Shown here in pieces: positions 32,931 through 42,301 of a stretch of 64,000 nucleotides of DNA (its first letter is position 1; the number at the start of each line of letters is the position of its first letter). The notes under the pieces are model-generated. The model was not told where the DNA came from. It ran no database searches and saw only the letters and a list, made by a program, of their open reading frames with translations. The position numbers were made by a program, and so were the translations under genes. This DNA is from Bradyrhizobium sp. LTSP885 (GTDB taxonomy: Bacteria; Pseudomonadota; Alphaproteobacteria; Rhizobiales; Xanthobacteraceae), in contig NZ_JYMT01000042.1 of the NCBI RefSeq assembly GCF_000938305.1, forward strand, positions 676,424 to 740,423, given 5' to 3'.

Positions 32931-33731
32931 TCAGTGCTCGTTGCCGGCGGCCGGAAGGCAGAGCGCACGGTGCTTGCCGCCGTCAATGAAAGCGAGGATT
33001 TCGGCGATCGCAGGATCCTCGCCGGCGAGCGGTTGCACGGCCGCCAGCCGCTCGGCGAAAATGCCCGGGCCGTGGAACAGCTTCTGATAGAACGCGCGCA
33101 CGGTCGCGAGCCGATCTCTGGTGAACTGGCGGCGCCTCATGCCGATGATGTTCAGACCTTCGAGCACGGCATACTGGCCGTTGGCCAGCCCGAACGGGAT
33201 CACGTCGCCGCGTACGCCGCAGACGCCGCCGATCATCACCTGCGGGCCGATCCGTGTGAACTGATGCACCGCGGACAGGCCGCCGATATAGACGAAGTCG
33301 CCGATCTCGCAATGCCCTCCGAGCGTCGCCGAAGTCGCGAAGATCGCGTTGTTGCCGACCGTGCAGTCATGACCGACGTGGCTGTTGTTCATGAAGAAAC
33401 CGCGATCGCCGACGCGCGTGAGCCCGCCACCCTTGACGGTGCCGATGTTCATCGTGACGCCTTCACGGATCGTGCAGGCCTCGCCGACTTCGAGGCGGGT
33501 CGGCTCGCCGCGGTAGCTCAGGTCCTGCGGCGGGCCGCCGAGCGCGGCGAATGGCGAGATGACGCAGCCGGCGCCGATCCTGGTATGCCCGCTGATCGTG
33601 ACATGCGCGATCAGCTTGCAGTTTTCGCCGATCACGGCGTCGGGGCCGATGATGCAGTACGGACCGATCTCGGTGCCGGCGCCGATCACCGCGCCATCCG
33701 CAATTCGCGCAGTGGGATCGATCATGCTCAT
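32931..33731 (-). CDS. lpxA: UDP-N-acetylglucosamine acyltransferase LpxA
   Basis: 266 residues built mainly of left-handed beta-helix hexapeptides (IDPTARIADGAVIGAGTEIG and on). The catalytic His is in FMNNSHVGHDCTVGNN. The C-terminal helical part (MRRRQFTRDRLATVRAFYQ) is present. It adds the first hydroxyacyl chain to UDP-GlcNAc in lipid A synthesis, cytoplasmic homotrimer. A 159-base gap separates it from fabZ upstream on the same strand; no clear promoter was found there. Confidence 0.95.
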   Translation of the reverse strand: MSMIDPTARIADGAVIGAGTEIGPYCIIGPDAVIGENCKLIAHVTISGHTRIGAGCVISPFAALGGPPQDLSYRGEPTRLEVGEACTIREGVTMNIGTVKGGGLTRVGDRGFFMNNSHVGHDCTVGNNAIFATSATLGGHCEIGDFVYIGGLSAVHQFTRIGPQVMIGGVCGVRGDVIPFGLANGQYAVLEGLNIIGMRRRQFTRDRLATVRAFYQKLFHGPGIFAERLAAVQPLAGEDPAIAEILAFIDGGKHRALCLPAAGNEH

Positions 33732-33890
33732 GGAACTGGAATCCGGATTCGTTAACGGCGCCTCGGCGCAAAAATGTCGGGTTTTCCGGTCGTTAGCGCG
33801 ACTTTGCCCGACCTGTCCAGTGACGTATCATGACGTCGTGTTGCAAAGACCAGATCGCGTCGATTGCCGAACGTAGCGATGTTCGTCGCC

Positions 33891-34352
33891 TCAGTCCGTC
33901 AGCATGGCGCCGACATCGGCCTCAGCAACGACCTGCCCGTTGACCTTGGCATCGCCGTGAAACCACCACATCGCCTTGCGCCGGCCGATCGAACGCATGT
34001 GGTACTCGATGGTGTCGCCGGGCTGCACCGGCTTCCTGAACTTGCACTTGTCGATGGTGAGGAAATAGACCGCGCGCGGCTTCTCGGTGCCTTCGACCGA
34101 CTTGATGCCGATCACGCCCGCAGTCTGGGCCATCGCCTCGATCATCATCACGCCCGGATAGACCGGGCGGTCGGGAAAATGTCCCTGGAACGGCGGCTCG
34201 TTGAAGGTGACGTTCTTGATGCCGATGCCGCTGTAATCGGCCCGGATCCTGACGACCCGGTCGATCAGCAACATCGGAAAACGGTGCGGCAGCGTCTTCA
34301 GGATATCGTTGATATCCACGAGCTCGAACTTGACCGGTGACTCCTCCATCAC
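33891..34352 (-). CDS. fabZ: 3-hydroxyacyl-ACP dehydratase FabZ
   Basis: 153 residues, single hot-dog fold. The catalytic His is in LPHRFPMLLIDRV and the catalytic Glu/Asp position is in PGVMMIEAMAQTAGV. It dehydrates 3-hydroxyacyl-ACP in type II fatty-acid synthesis, competing with LpxA and LpxD for hydroxyacyl-ACP. Its ATG overlaps the lpxD stop by ATGA, so the two are coupled. Confidence 0.95.
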   Translation of the reverse strand: MMEESPVKFELVDINDILKTLPHRFPMLLIDRVVRIRADYSGIGIKNVTFNEPPFQGHFPDRPVYPGVMMIEAMAQTAGVIGIKSVEGTEKPRAVYFLTIDKCKFRKPVQPGDTIEYHMRSIGRRKAMWWFHGDAKVNGQVVAEADVGAMLTD

Positions 34353-35416
34353 TCCTTCCCCTCACCCTTCGCATCAGCGGCGTTGTCCCGCACCAGCCGC
34401 TCCACCGCGATAATCTCCCTGAACCACTGCTTGGTCGGCTTGGCGAAGTGCCCGCCCCAACGGCCGTTCGGCGGGATGTCGTCCTTGACCGCACTCATGG
34501 CCGTGACCTGGGCGCCGTCGCCGATGGTGAGGTGATTGTTGATCCCCACCTTGGCGCCGAGCGCGACATTGTCGCCGATCGTCAGGCTGCCCGCGAGCCC
34601 GATCTGGGCCGCGAGCAGGCAGTGCCTGCCGATCGTCACATTGTGGCCGATCTGGACCTGGTTGTCGATTTTGGTACCCTCACCGATCACGGTGTCGCGC
34701 AGGGAGCCGCGATCGATGGTGGAGGCAGCGCCGACCTCGACATTGTTCTGGATCAGCACGCGGCCGGTCTGGGGAACCTTGATATGGCCCTCCGAGCTGA
34801 AAAAGATGAAGCCATAGCCATCCTGGCCGATATTGCACCCGGTATGGATCAGCACGTTGTTGCCGATCAGGGCAAACTGGATCGTGGTCTTGGCGCCGAC
34901 ATTGCAGTCCCGGCCGATCTTCACGTCCGCCCCGATCACGGCGCCGGCGCCGATAATTGTGCCGGCACCGATCTCGACCCGCGGTCCGATGACGACAAGC
35001 GGATCGACGATGACGCCGTCCTCGAGATGGGCTGATGGGTCGATGATCGCCGACGGCGCAATGCCTTCGGTACCGAACCAGGATTGCGGCCGCAGCGCAT
35101 CGGCGTGCCATTCGCGCGCGATCTGGACGAAGGCGTGGAACGGCTTGGCCGCCCGCAACACCGCAACCCCCTTCGGCACCTGGGCCTCAAAGCGCTGGCT
35201 GACCAGACACGCGCCGGCCTTGGTCGCGGCGAGCTGATCGGCGTATTTGAGGTTGTCGAAAAAGACGAGATGCATCGGACCGGCCTCGTCAAGCGAAGCC
35301 AGCCCCTTGATCTGCTGCGCGCCCCTCGCGGGGTCGACCAAATGCGCCTTCGTCAGCGCGGCGATCTCAGCCAGCGTTGACGAAGGAGGAGTCTTGAAGA
35401 AGATCGGCTGCGCCAT
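34349..35416 (-). CDS. lpxD: UDP-3-O-acylglucosamine N-acyltransferase LpxD
   Basis: 355 residues. The N-terminal uridine-binding domain (IKGLASLDEAGPMHLVFFDN) is followed by a long hexapeptide left-handed beta-helix (IDPSAHLEDGVIVDPLVVIG and on) and a helical C-terminus (KQWFREIIAVERLVR). The catalytic His is in NVTIGRHCLLAAQIG or the preceding turn. It N-acylates UDP-3-O-acyl-glucosamine. It lies 29 bases after bamA, its common neighbour. Confidence 0.95.
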   Translation of the reverse strand: MAQPIFFKTPPSSTLAEIAALTKAHLVDPARGAQQIKGLASLDEAGPMHLVFFDNLKYADQLAATKAGACLVSQRFEAQVPKGVAVLRAAKPFHAFVQIAREWHADALRPQSWFGTEGIAPSAIIDPSAHLEDGVIVDPLVVIGPRVEIGAGTIIGAGAVIGADVKIGRDCNVGAKTTIQFALIGNNVLIHTGCNIGQDGYGFIFFSSEGHIKVPQTGRVLIQNNVEVGAASTIDRGSLRDTVIGEGTKIDNQVQIGHNVTIGRHCLLAAQIGLAGSLTIGDNVALGAKVGINNHLTIGDGAQVTAMSAVKDDIPPNGRWGGHFAKPTKQWFREIIAVERLVRDNAADAKGEGKE

Positions 35417-35445
35417 TCCATCCGTCGCAGTCCGGCCGAACGGTC

Positions 35446-37998
35446 TTAGAACGTTGTACCGCCGCCAAACCTGAACTCTTGTGTGCGGTCATACGCGCCC
35501 TTGGTCAGCGGGATCGCGTAGTCGAAGCGCAGCGGACCGAACGGCGACTGCCAGATCAGGCCGACACCGACCGAGGTACGAACCACCTTGCTGTCGTCAT
35601 ACTGCAGACCGAGGCAAGTTCCCGGAGACGGCGGGTTCTGGGTCGGCTTGACACAGCCAGCCGTGTTGACTTCGCCCGTCGCCGCCCATGAGGTCGGTCC
35701 CTGATAGTCGTACAAGCCGCCGGCGTCGGCATAGACCGCGCCCTTGAGGCCGACTTCCTTCGGCAGGAACCAGAACGGCATCTGCAATTCGGCCGACACG
35801 CCCCAATACTTGGTGCCGCCGATCGCGTCCTGCGTGCCGTAGGGGTTGATGTCACGCGGACCGATGCCGTTCGGCGCAAAGCCGCGGACCAGGTTGGGGC
35901 CCATCTGGAAGTGATCGAGCATGCGCAGCTCGTTGCTGCCCAGCTTGTTCAGGATGCCGGCCTGGCCGTGGATCACGCTAACGATGTCCGAGACCAGCGG
36001 CGTGTAGTACTTGGCATCGATCACGGTCTTGATGTAGCTCACGTCGCCGCCGACACCCGCAAAGTCCTGCTTGAAGTCGATCAAGAGGCCGTCGTTCGGG
36101 TTCTTGTTGTTGTCGAGCGTGTTGTAGTTCAGCGTGTAGCCGAGCGCCGAGGTCAGGGTCTGGCCGCTCGCCAGCTCCTTGCGGACCGGCAGCGAGGCTT
36201 CGCCGTCAGAGTAGCACCAGAGGCCGTTGGCCGAAGCGTCGGTCGCGCCGAGCGCATTCGCGGCTGCCGCGCCGTTCGCCGCCACCCAAGCCGGCGACGG
36301 ATTGAACGCCAGCAGCGAGTTCGACGTGTTCATATTACAATTCGCCAGCGTCGACGGCAGCGTGATTTCCTGCTGATAGATCGAGTAGCGCAGCTGCAGC
36401 GAGAGGTCTTCGCGCAGCTGGAAGCCGAGCCGCGGGCTGAAGCCCAGCGTCTTGGTGCCGTACGAAATGTAGCTGTTGGACAGCTGCTGGCGTTGATAGA
36501 AGTCGAGACCGAGCGCGACACGGTAGTCGAGCAGATAAGGCTCGACAAAGGACAGCGAATAGCCGCGCGCATACTGGCCGTAGGTCACCGACGCCTTCGC
36601 GAACAGGCCTCGCCCAAGCAGGTTGCGCTCGGAGACGCTGACTTCGGCGAGCGCGCCGTCGGTGGTCGAATAGCCGCCCGACACCGAGAAGTCGCCTGTC
36701 GATTTCTCCTCAAGGTCGACAATCAGGATGACGCGATCGCTGGAAGAACCCGGCTCGGTCGTGATCTTGACGGTCTTGAAGAAGTCGAGGTTTTTCAGCC
36801 GGCGCTCGGCGCGGTCGACCAGCGCGCGATTGTAGGCGTCGCCTTCCGAGATATCGAATTCACGGCGGATCACGTAGTCACGGGTCCGGGTGTTGCCGCG
36901 GACATTGATACGCTCGATGTAGGTACGCGGTCCCTCGTCGATGGCGAAGGTGAGCGACACCGTATGGTCTTCGAAATTACGGTCACCGCGCGGCCGGACG
37001 ATCGCGAAGGCGTAGCCGCGACGCGATGCCTCGATCTGCATCTGCTCGACCGACTTCTCGAGAGCCTCGGCGTTGTAGAGCGAGCCGACCCTGACTTGCG
37101 AGTACGAGCTCAGCGAATTCGGATCGAGGGTTGAGATCGTCGACTGGAAGTTGACGGACGAGACACGGTATTGCTGGCCTTCCTCGATCTTGAAGGTGAC
37201 CAGGAAGCCCTTCTTCTCGGGGTCGTATTCGGTCAGCGCGGCCACGACCTGGACGTCGGCGTAGCCGTTCTTGAGATAAAACCGGCGCAGCAGGTCGCGA
37301 TCCGCCTCGACACGGTCCGGATCGTAGACGTCGTTGCCGCCCAGGAAGCTGAGGATGTTCGATTCGCGGGTCTTGATGACGTCGCGCAGGCGCGAGGCCG
37401 AATAGGCGCTGTTGCCGACGAATTCGATCGAGCGCACGCCGGTCTTGACGCCTTCATCGACCACGAAGATCAGGTCGATGCGGTTGTTCGGCTGCTCGAT
37501 GATCTGCGGATTGACCCGCACGTCGTAGCGGCCGGAATGGCGATAGATTTCGGCGATGCGCTGGGCATCCGACTGAACCATCGGACGCGAGAACGTGCCG
37601 CGCGGCTTGGACTGGACTTCAGCCGTCAGCTGCTCGTCCTTGACCTTTTTGTTGCCCTCGAAGGCGACACGGCCGATCACGGGGTTCTCAACCACGACCA
37701 CAACGACCCGCCCGCCCCGCTGATCGATGTGAACGTCCTGGAACAGGCCGGTCTCGATCAGCGCTTTCAGGCCGTCGTCGACCTCGACCTGGCTCAGCCG
37801 ACCACCCGGGCCGGCATGGAAATAGGATCGGATGGTTTCGACCTCGACACGCCGGTTCCCCTCAACCGTGATCGAATCGACGGTCTGAGCGACCGCAGGC
37901 GCAGACACAGCAACAGCCGCCAGGGTGGCAGCCACCGGCACGGCGAACATGACCAAGGCGGCAAACAAGCCCCCCCTCACTCGCATTCCAAACATCAT
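35446..37998 (-). CDS. bamA: Outer-membrane protein assembly factor BamA
   Basis: 850 residues: Sec signal peptide (ending SAPAVAQ), five POTRA repeats (from VDSITVEGNRRVEVETIRSY to about residue 430), and a C-terminal Omp85 beta-barrel ending in Phe, the usual beta-signal. It inserts barrel proteins into the outer membrane. The barrel contains a region with alanine- and asparagine-rich surface loops. ATG 37998 is preferred over TTG 38004. Order rseP-bamA-lpxD is conserved in alphaproteobacteria. Confidence 0.95.
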   Translation of the reverse strand: MMFGMRVRGGLFAALVMFAVPVAATLAAVAVSAPAVAQTVDSITVEGNRRVEVETIRSYFHAGPGGRLSQVEVDDGLKALIETGLFQDVHIDQRGGRVVVVVVENPVIGRVAFEGNKKVKDEQLTAEVQSKPRGTFSRPMVQSDAQRIAEIYRHSGRYDVRVNPQIIEQPNNRIDLIFVVDEGVKTGVRSIEFVGNSAYSASRLRDVIKTRESNILSFLGGNDVYDPDRVEADRDLLRRFYLKNGYADVQVVAALTEYDPEKKGFLVTFKIEEGQQYRVSSVNFQSTISTLDPNSLSSYSQVRVGSLYNAEALEKSVEQMQIEASRRGYAFAIVRPRGDRNFEDHTVSLTFAIDEGPRTYIERINVRGNTRTRDYVIRREFDISEGDAYNRALVDRAERRLKNLDFFKTVKITTEPGSSSDRVILIVDLEEKSTGDFSVSGGYSTTDGALAEVSVSERNLLGRGLFAKASVTYGQYARGYSLSFVEPYLLDYRVALGLDFYQRQQLSNSYISYGTKTLGFSPRLGFQLREDLSLQLRYSIYQQEITLPSTLANCNMNTSNSLLAFNPSPAWVAANGAAAANALGATDASANGLWCYSDGEASLPVRKELASGQTLTSALGYTLNYNTLDNNKNPNDGLLIDFKQDFAGVGGDVSYIKTVIDAKYYTPLVSDIVSVIHGQAGILNKLGSNELRMLDHFQMGPNLVRGFAPNGIGPRDINPYGTQDAIGGTKYWGVSAELQMPFWFLPKEVGLKGAVYADAGGLYDYQGPTSWAATGEVNTAGCVKPTQNPPSPGTCLGLQYDDSKVVRTSVGVGLIWQSPFGPLRFDYAIPLTKGAYDRTQEFRFGGGTTF

Positions 37999-38136
37999 GC
38001 GCAACGCGCCCTTATCCTTCTAAGCCGGACCGTACCCCTACGGACCCGGCAGATTCCCAACCTGCTGCACAGCTTGTAGCCAACTTTGCCATGGGGGCAA
38101 ACTTACTACCGCAATGCAATTCCATTTTCATTCCAA

Positions 38137-38158
38137 GACGTTGCCCATTAGCAACGTC
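38137..38158 (-). terminator. Hairpin between rseP and bamA
   Basis: Perfect 8-bp stem (38137-38144 with 38151-38158), 6-nt loop, 16 bases past the rseP stop in an AT-rich stretch, no T run after it. It may mark a break or processing site between the two genes. Confidence 0.4.
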
Positions 38159-38173
38159 ACAAAAAAGCCTACT

Positions 38174-39325
38174 TCAGGAGCCGGCGATTCTGACGATGTC
38201 GTTGTACGTGGCAAACATCATAAGCATCAAGACCAGCCCGAGCCCGATCCGAAATCCGACCTCCTGCGTTCGCTCCGATAGCGGACGGCCGAGGGCCACC
38301 TCCGCCCCGTAGAAAAGCAGGTGACCACCATCCAGCAGAGGGATGGGAAACAGGTTTAAGAGGCCGATTGAAACCGACAATATGGCGCACAGGCTAACGA
38401 CGAAGTGGAAGCCAGCACTGGCCGCCTGACCGGACAGCTTTGCAATACCAAGGACCCCGCTGACTTCTCCCGGATTGCCGGTTCCAACAAAAAGAGAGCC
38501 TAAGAAGCTGAAGGTACTGGAAATTATATACCAGACCTGCTCGACACCGACCTTTAGGGCTTCCACGAAGCCAACCGGTACGCTCGCCGCCTCACCCACC
38601 TGGGCCTTGTGCTCAATTCCAAGCACGCCGCCCCGGTGGATGTTGCCGAAGGCATCCTTGATTTCCTTGAGCGCTGGCGTCGCCTTGAGTGCAACGGTTC
38701 CGCCGTCTCTCTTTACCTGGAAGGCAAGAGTTGAACCTGCGTTCGACGCAACGATTCGCTGCATGTCCCCGAAGCTGTTGATCGGGCTGCCATCGATCTC
38801 CACGACGACGTCCCCGACGTTGAAGCCGGCCGATGCTGCGGCACTATCGGCGACAATGCCATCGACCCGAGCGATCGTGCTCGGCTTGCCGTAGTAGAGG
38901 GCCATGCCCGCGAAAATCAAAACGCTGAGGATGAAATTCGCAAACGGACCTGCGGCAACGATGGCAGCGCGCTTTCCAACCGCCTTATGATGGAAGCTGC
39001 CGTCGCGCTCTTCCGCGGTCATCGCGGCGAGCTTCCCCGTTGCCGGCGTGGACGCCTCGGAGTCGTCGCCGAAGAACTTGACGTAGCCGCCCAGCGGAAT
39101 CGCCGAGATCTTCCAGCGCGTGCCGTGGCGGTCGTTGAAACCTGCGAGTTCCGGTCCGAAACCGAGCGAGAACGTCAGTACCCTCACCCCAGCCCAGCGC
39201 GCGACAAGGAAATGGCCGAGCTCGTGAAAGAACACGACAATCGTCAGGACGAACAGGAAGGGGACGATGTAGCCGAGGAGCCCATGGCTCAACACATTGA
39301 AACTATGAAGAAAAAACTCGGACAT
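38174..39325 (-). CDS. rseP: Site-2 zinc metalloprotease RseP
   Basis: 383 residues, inner-membrane intramembrane protease. Zinc motif HELGH in IVVFFHELGHFLVARWAG, one PDZ domain in the middle (PINSFGDMQRIVASNAG), and the second metal site FPIPLLDGGHLLFYGAE near the C-terminus. It cuts anti-sigma factors and signal-peptide remnants. ATG 39325 gives the family N-terminus. By eye, the part from about 38174 to 39000 is richer in A/T than its neighbours, which is unusual for this cluster. Confidence 0.94.
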   Translation of the reverse strand: MSEFFLHSFNVLSHGLLGYIVPFLFVLTIVVFFHELGHFLVARWAGVRVLTFSLGFGPELAGFNDRHGTRWKISAIPLGGYVKFFGDDSEASTPATGKLAAMTAEERDGSFHHKAVGKRAAIVAAGPFANFILSVLIFAGMALYYGKPSTIARVDGIVADSAAASAGFNVGDVVVEIDGSPINSFGDMQRIVASNAGSTLAFQVKRDGGTVALKATPALKEIKDAFGNIHRGGVLGIEHKAQVGEAASVPVGFVEALKVGVEQVWYIISSTFSFLGSLFVGTGNPGEVSGVLGIAKLSGQAASAGFHFVVSLCAILSVSIGLLNLFPIPLLDGGHLLFYGAEVALGRPLSERTQEVGFRIGLGLVLMLMMFATYNDIVRIAGS

Positions 39326-39368
39326 CAGATTCCCCTCGACAAGAGCCAGAGGCTCCGTCCCCAACCTA

Positions 39369-40592
39369 CTAGGATGCCTTTAAGGCAATTTGAGGCAATA
39401 GGGCGGCAGCTTTATTTCGCGCATTATGGTCAACGGAAATCGCTTCATCCGCCGATTGCAGCGGTGCCAGATTCCCGGACCGCATCCAATCGTTGATCGT
39501 CGCTTCGACCAGGCGGGCGATCGCGCCGAACCTGATCTTGCCCGCGATGAAGGCGGCAACCGCGACCTCATTGGCGGCGTTGTAGACGGTCGTCGCGCCG
39601 TGTCCGATCCGCAGCGCCTCAAAAGCCAGCCGCAGGCCCGGGAAGCGCTCGAAGTCCGGCGCCTCGAAGGTGAGCTGGCCGATCTTGGCGAGATCGAGCT
39701 TCGCCGACGGACCGACGATGCGCTCGGGCCAGCCGAGGCAATGCGCGATCGGGATGCGCATGTCGGGCACGCCGAGCTGCGCCATCACCGAGCGGTCGGA
39801 GAACTCGACCATGCCGTGGATGATCGATTGCGGATGCACCAGCACGTCGATCTCGTCGGGTGTCAAAGCGAACAGATAGGACGCCTCGATCACTTCAAGG
39901 CCCTTGTTCATCATCGACGCGGAATCGATGGTGATCTTCTGCCCCATGCTCCAATTGGGATGCTTCAGCGCCTGCTCCAGCGTCGCCTGCTCGATGTCGG
40001 CGGGGGCCCAGGTGCGGAACGGCCCGCCCGAGGCGGTGATGATGACCCGCACCAACTCGTCGCGATTGCCGGAGGCCAGCGCCTGGAACAACGCGTTGTG
40101 CTCGGAGTCCGCCGGCAGGATGCAGGCGCCCGCTTTCGCCGCGCGCTCCATGAAGAAATCGCCGGCGCAGACCAGGCATTCCTTGTTCGCCAGCGCCACC
40201 GTGGCGCCGCGGTCGACGGCCGCAAGCGCCGGCTTCAGCCCGGCCGCGCCGCTGACCGCCGCCATCACCCAGTCCGCGGGCCGTGCGGCGGCCTCGATGA
40301 TCGCGCTTTCACCGGCACCGCATTCGATGCGCGTGCCGGCCAGCGCGTCTTTCAGCTCGGACAGGCGTGCAGGATCGGCAACGGCTGCAAACCGCGCACC
40401 GAATTCCCTGGCAAGTTTGGCGAGCCCCTCGACATTGCTATTCGCGGTCAGCGCCTCGATGCGATAACGGTCGCGCGCGCCACGCAGCAGATCCATGGTG
40501 CTGTCGCCGATCGAGCCGGTGGCACCCAGGACGGTCACGCTGCGCACGACGGTCGCAGCGGCCTTGTTGTTACGCAATGGAACTGCGCTCAT
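39369..40592 (-). CDS. dxr: 1-deoxy-D-xylulose-5-phosphate reductoisomerase
   Basis: 407 residues. NADPH-binding start SVTVLGATGSIGDSTMDLL; metal and substrate sites in ALANKECLVCAGD, PADSEHNALFQAL and TASGGPFRTW; the flexible-loop region PNWSMGQKITIDSASMMNKG. It makes 2-C-methyl-D-erythritol-4-phosphate in the MEP isoprenoid pathway, which feeds the neighbouring uppS. ATG 40592 gives the usual length. Only 4 bases separate it from cdsA. Confidence 0.95.
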   Translation of the reverse strand: MSAVPLRNNKAAATVVRSVTVLGATGSIGDSTMDLLRGARDRYRIEALTANSNVEGLAKLAREFGARFAAVADPARLSELKDALAGTRIECGAGESAIIEAAARPADWVMAAVSGAAGLKPALAAVDRGATVALANKECLVCAGDFFMERAAKAGACILPADSEHNALFQALASGNRDELVRVIITASGGPFRTWAPADIEQATLEQALKHPNWSMGQKITIDSASMMNKGLEVIEASYLFALTPDEIDVLVHPQSIIHGMVEFSDRSVMAQLGVPDMRIPIAHCLGWPERIVGPSAKLDLAKIGQLTFEAPDFERFPGLRLAFEALRIGHGATTVYNAANEVAVAAFIAGKIRFGAIARLVEATINDWMRSGNLAPLQSADEAISVDHNARNKAAALLPQIALKAS

Positions 40593-40596
40593 CTCG

Positions 40597-41466
40597 TCAC
40601 CAAACCATAAGACCGCGCCCGACGCCATCGGCGCCGCCGCGAAGAAAGCCGAAAATCGCCGCCACAATGACGGCCGCGACAAATCCGTCCAGGCGGTCCA
40701 GGAGGCCGCCATGGCCCGGAATGATATGGCTCGAATCCTTCACGCCAAACCGTCGCTTGACCGCGGATTCGAACAGGTCGCCGAGCTGAGAGACCACCGA
40801 CAGCGCGGCTCCGAGCAGCAACAGCGGGCCGGTGGTACCGATCTCGAAGGCGGCAAAGCCTGATGCAACGAGCAGGCTCGCCACGAAGCCGCCGATCGCG
40901 CCGGCCCATGTCTTTTTCGGACTGACGCGCACCCACAGCTTGGGCCCGCCGATGCTGCGGCCGGCAAAGTAGCCCCCGATATCGGTGACCCAGACGACCA
41001 GGAGCACGAACATCAGCGCGGCAAAACCCTTGACCGCATCGAGCCGGACCAGCACCGAGCCGATCTCGGCAGCCGCAGCGTACAGAAATCCCGCCGTTGC
41101 CCAGTTGCGCCGTTCGCCGGAGACCAGCAGCAGCGCGACCGCTCCGACGGCGAGAACGACCAATGCGGCATCAATCCGGCCGGCCATCAGGCAGAGACCG
41201 GCTAGCAGGAGCGCCGCGATGCCGGGAGCCAGGACGCGTGTTTCACGCCCAAGCCCCGTGATCATCAGCCATTCCGCGAACAGGCCGATCGCCGCCAGCG
41301 TCACCAGCACAATCCAGGCGACGCCGCCGAGATAGGCCAGCGCGATCGCGATCGGTGCCAGCACCAGGGCTGCCACCACACGCATCGCGAGATTGCGCGA
41401 CCCCTGCTCGCTTGCTGCCTCAGGCGCGGCTTTCGCTGCCGCCGGTGCGGCCTCGTCCCCGGTCAC
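40597..41466 (-). CDS. cdsA: Phosphatidate cytidylyltransferase
   Basis: 289 residues with about seven membrane segments. The family signature is complete: SAVKRRFGVKDSSHIIPGHG, then GLLDRLD. It makes CDP-diacylglycerol, the precursor of all phospholipids. The start is GTG 41466, because GTGA overlaps the uppS stop, a sign of coupling; there is no ATG nearby in frame. A low-complexity Ala-rich segment precedes the first helix. Confidence 0.94.
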   Translation of the reverse strand: MTGDEAAPAAAKAAPEAASEQGSRNLAMRVVAALVLAPIAIALAYLGGVAWIVLVTLAAIGLFAEWLMITGLGRETRVLAPGIAALLLAGLCLMAGRIDAALVVLAVGAVALLLVSGERRNWATAGFLYAAAAEIGSVLVRLDAVKGFAALMFVLLVVWVTDIGGYFAGRSIGGPKLWVRVSPKKTWAGAIGGFVASLLVASGFAAFEIGTTGPLLLLGAALSVVSQLGDLFESAVKRRFGVKDSSHIIPGHGGLLDRLDGFVAAVIVAAIFGFLRGGADGVGRGLMVW

Positions 41467-42224
41467 GAGCCGGTTTTCGCGGCAAGGCCGCCAAAACGGC
41501 GCTCGCGCCGGCCATATTCCGCAATCGCGCTTTCGAGCGCCGCCTTGTCGAAGTCGGGCCAATGGATCGGCACGAACACGAGTTCGCTATAGGCAGCCTG
41601 CCACATCAGGAAATTCGACAGGCGCTGCTCGCCGCTGGTCCGGATGATCAGATCGGGATCAGGAATGTCGGGCGCATCGAGATACTGCCCGAGCGTGTCG
41701 GCATCGATCGAGTTGGCGTCGCGCTTGCCCTCGGCGACCTCGCGCGCAAGGCGCCGCGCCGCAGAGGCGATCTCCGCCCGCGAGCCGTAGTTGAAGGCAA
41801 CGACGAGGTTGAGCCTGGTGTTGTCTTTCGTCAGCTCCTCGGCCTCATTGAGCAGCGCGCAGATATCGGCCTCGAGGCCCTCGCGTTCGCCGATCACACG
41901 CACCCTCACCCCGTCGCGGTGCAGCGTCGCCAGATCGTTGCGGATGAAGCGGCGCAACAGGCCGAACAGATCCCCGATCTCGGTGGCAGGCCGCGACCAG
42001 TTCTCCGAGCTGAACGAGAAGATCGTCAAATAGAGCACACCGAGCTCGTTGGCCGCGCGCACGACACGGCGCAGCGCCTCGACGCCGCGGCGATGCCCTT
42101 CGGCACGCGGCAGGCCGCGTGCGGCCGCCCAGCGCCCGTTGCCGTCCATGATGATAGCCACATGCAACGGACTGCCGGGGCGATCATCCGGTCCATCGGT
42201 TGCAGGGGCGGCGGCTTTCGACAT
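41463..42224 (-). CDS. uppS: Undecaprenyl-diphosphate synthase (isoprenyl transferase)
   Basis: 253 residues, cis-prenyltransferase. The Asp that starts catalysis is in IIMDGNGRWAAARG; the C-terminal substrate site is IRTSGEQRLSNFLMWQ; FSSENWSRP is also conserved. It makes the C55 carrier lipid for peptidoglycan and O-antigen. ATG 42224 leaves a short disordered tail before the catalytic core. Gap to frr upstream is 77 bases. Confidence 0.95.
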   Translation of the reverse strand: MSKAAAPATDGPDDRPGSPLHVAIIMDGNGRWAAARGLPRAEGHRRGVEALRRVVRAANELGVLYLTIFSFSSENWSRPATEIGDLFGLLRRFIRNDLATLHRDGVRVRVIGEREGLEADICALLNEAEELTKDNTRLNLVVAFNYGSRAEIASAARRLAREVAEGKRDANSIDADTLGQYLDAPDIPDPDLIIRTSGEQRLSNFLMWQAAYSELVFVPIHWPDFDKAALESAIAEYGRRERRFGGLAAKTGS

Positions 42225-42301
42225 CGGGCTCTTTTCCGTGGCGTTTTCAGGCGGCGCGAACACCGGTTCGCGCGACGAAAACGTGCAAACCAACGAACGC
42301 G

